The notes below the pieces were generated by a model. The model saw only the letters and a program-made list of their open reading frames with translations, searched no databases and was not told the origin of the DNA. 25,518 bases of DNA from Thermoanaerobaculia bacterium (GTDB lineage Bacteria > Acidobacteriota > Thermoanaerobaculia > Gp7-AA8). This document shows positions 25,306 through 25,518 of the stretch, one piece after another. Position 1 is the first letter of the stretch. Every line of letters begins with the position of its first letter. The stretch spans positions 1-25,518 of the forward strand of contig JADGOA010000007.1 in NCBI GenBank assembly GCA_017883215.1, given 5' to 3'. The translations under genes were made by a program, and so were the position numbers.

Positions 25306-25518
25306 GTGGATATCGCAGTCATCGGCACAGGCTATGTCGGCCTGGTCACGGGCGCAGGTCTCTCCGACTTCGGCAACGACGTGGTCTGCGTCGACATCGA
25401 CGAGAAGAAGATCGAAGCGCTGCGCAAGGGAGTCATCCCGATCTACGAGCCGGGCCTCGACAAACTGGTCAGCAAGAACGTCAGCGAGGGGAGGCTGCGC
25501 TTCACGACCGACCTTTCC
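25306..25518 (+). CDS. UDP-glucose/GDP-mannose 6-dehydrogenase family protein, partial (cut by window end)
   Basis: The first 71 codons of an NAD-dependent nucleotide-sugar dehydrogenase, which oxidises the sugar C6 to a uronic acid for polysaccharide or envelope synthesis. The Rossmann fingerprint MDIAVIGTGYVGLVTGAGL (1-19) ends the first strand; VVCVDIDEKKIEALRKG (about 27-43) gives the NAD-binding acidic residue, and the PIYEPGLDKLV motif (about 46-56) is typical of UDP-glucose dehydrogenases. The GTG start has a strong GGAGG 5 nt upstream. The open frame runs off the end of the window. UDP-glucose is the likeliest substrate, but GDP-mannose or UDP-N-acetyl sugar enzymes share this N-terminus. 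Confidence 0.9.
   Translation, partial: MDIAVIGTGYVGLVTGAGLSDFGNDVVCVDIDEKKIEALRKGVIPIYEPGLDKLVSKNVSEGRLRFTTDLS

Overview
The window is about 25.5 kb of GC-rich (by eye about 63-65%) bacterial chromosome with dense housekeeping genes, nearly all on the + strand. An MCE lipid-transport operon, a PBP1B-like penicillin-binding protein and a DedA protein point to a diderm (Gram-negative) bacterium. The gene set, mixed use of Shine-Dalgarno starts and unusual intergenic repeats fit a high-GC non-model phylum such as Acidobacteriota. That placement is an inference; no rRNA is present to settle it. No phage, transposase or CRISPR array was seen.

Layout. (1) 19-6551: a DedA membrane protein and an AMP-forming acyl ligase on the - strand. 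Diverging from them is a compact type II fatty-acid/polyketide-like cassette: acyl carrier protein, FabZ-like hotdog protein, an active ketosynthase, a second ketosynthase that has lost all three catalytic residues, and a family 2 glycosyltransferase. (2) 6644-8076: a Crp/Fnr regulator and a CDP-alcohol phosphatidyltransferase. (3) 8175-8492: tRNA-Lys(CTT) and tRNA-Leu(TAG). (4) 8595-14839: the protein quality-control series tig, clpP, clpX, lon. (5) 15122-17268: the GTPase engB/yihA and rho. (6) 17352-21717: a glutamine-dependent asparagine synthetase and a bifunctional PBP. (7) 21931-25006: mlaE-, mlaF- and mlaD-like genes of an MCE transporter. (8) 25306-end: the start of a UDP-glucose/GDP-mannose dehydrogenase.

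The most unusual feature is between the genes. Most intergenic gaps hold a long inverted repeat whose arms are tandem arrays of a 7-nt (in a few cases 8-nt) unit. The unit differs from gap to gap (GGCATGA, AGTCCTG, AGCGAGT, AGTGATC, GGTGCAC, AGGTCACG and others), but the design is constant: tandem units, a unique centre, then the reverse-complement units. The 5' arm almost always begins within about 0-12 nt of the preceding stop codon or tRNA end. In some cases it supplies the stop codon, and in two cases the 3' arm ends 2-3 nt before the next start codon. A second class of compact palindromes (around 6564, 12137 and 25056) occupies other gaps.

The second point of interest is the ketosynthase pair with the divergent ligase. 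It resembles the KS-alpha/KS-beta (chain length factor) logic of type II polyketide and aryl polyene clusters, but no ketoreductase is visible and the hotdog protein lacks the usual FabZ histidine.
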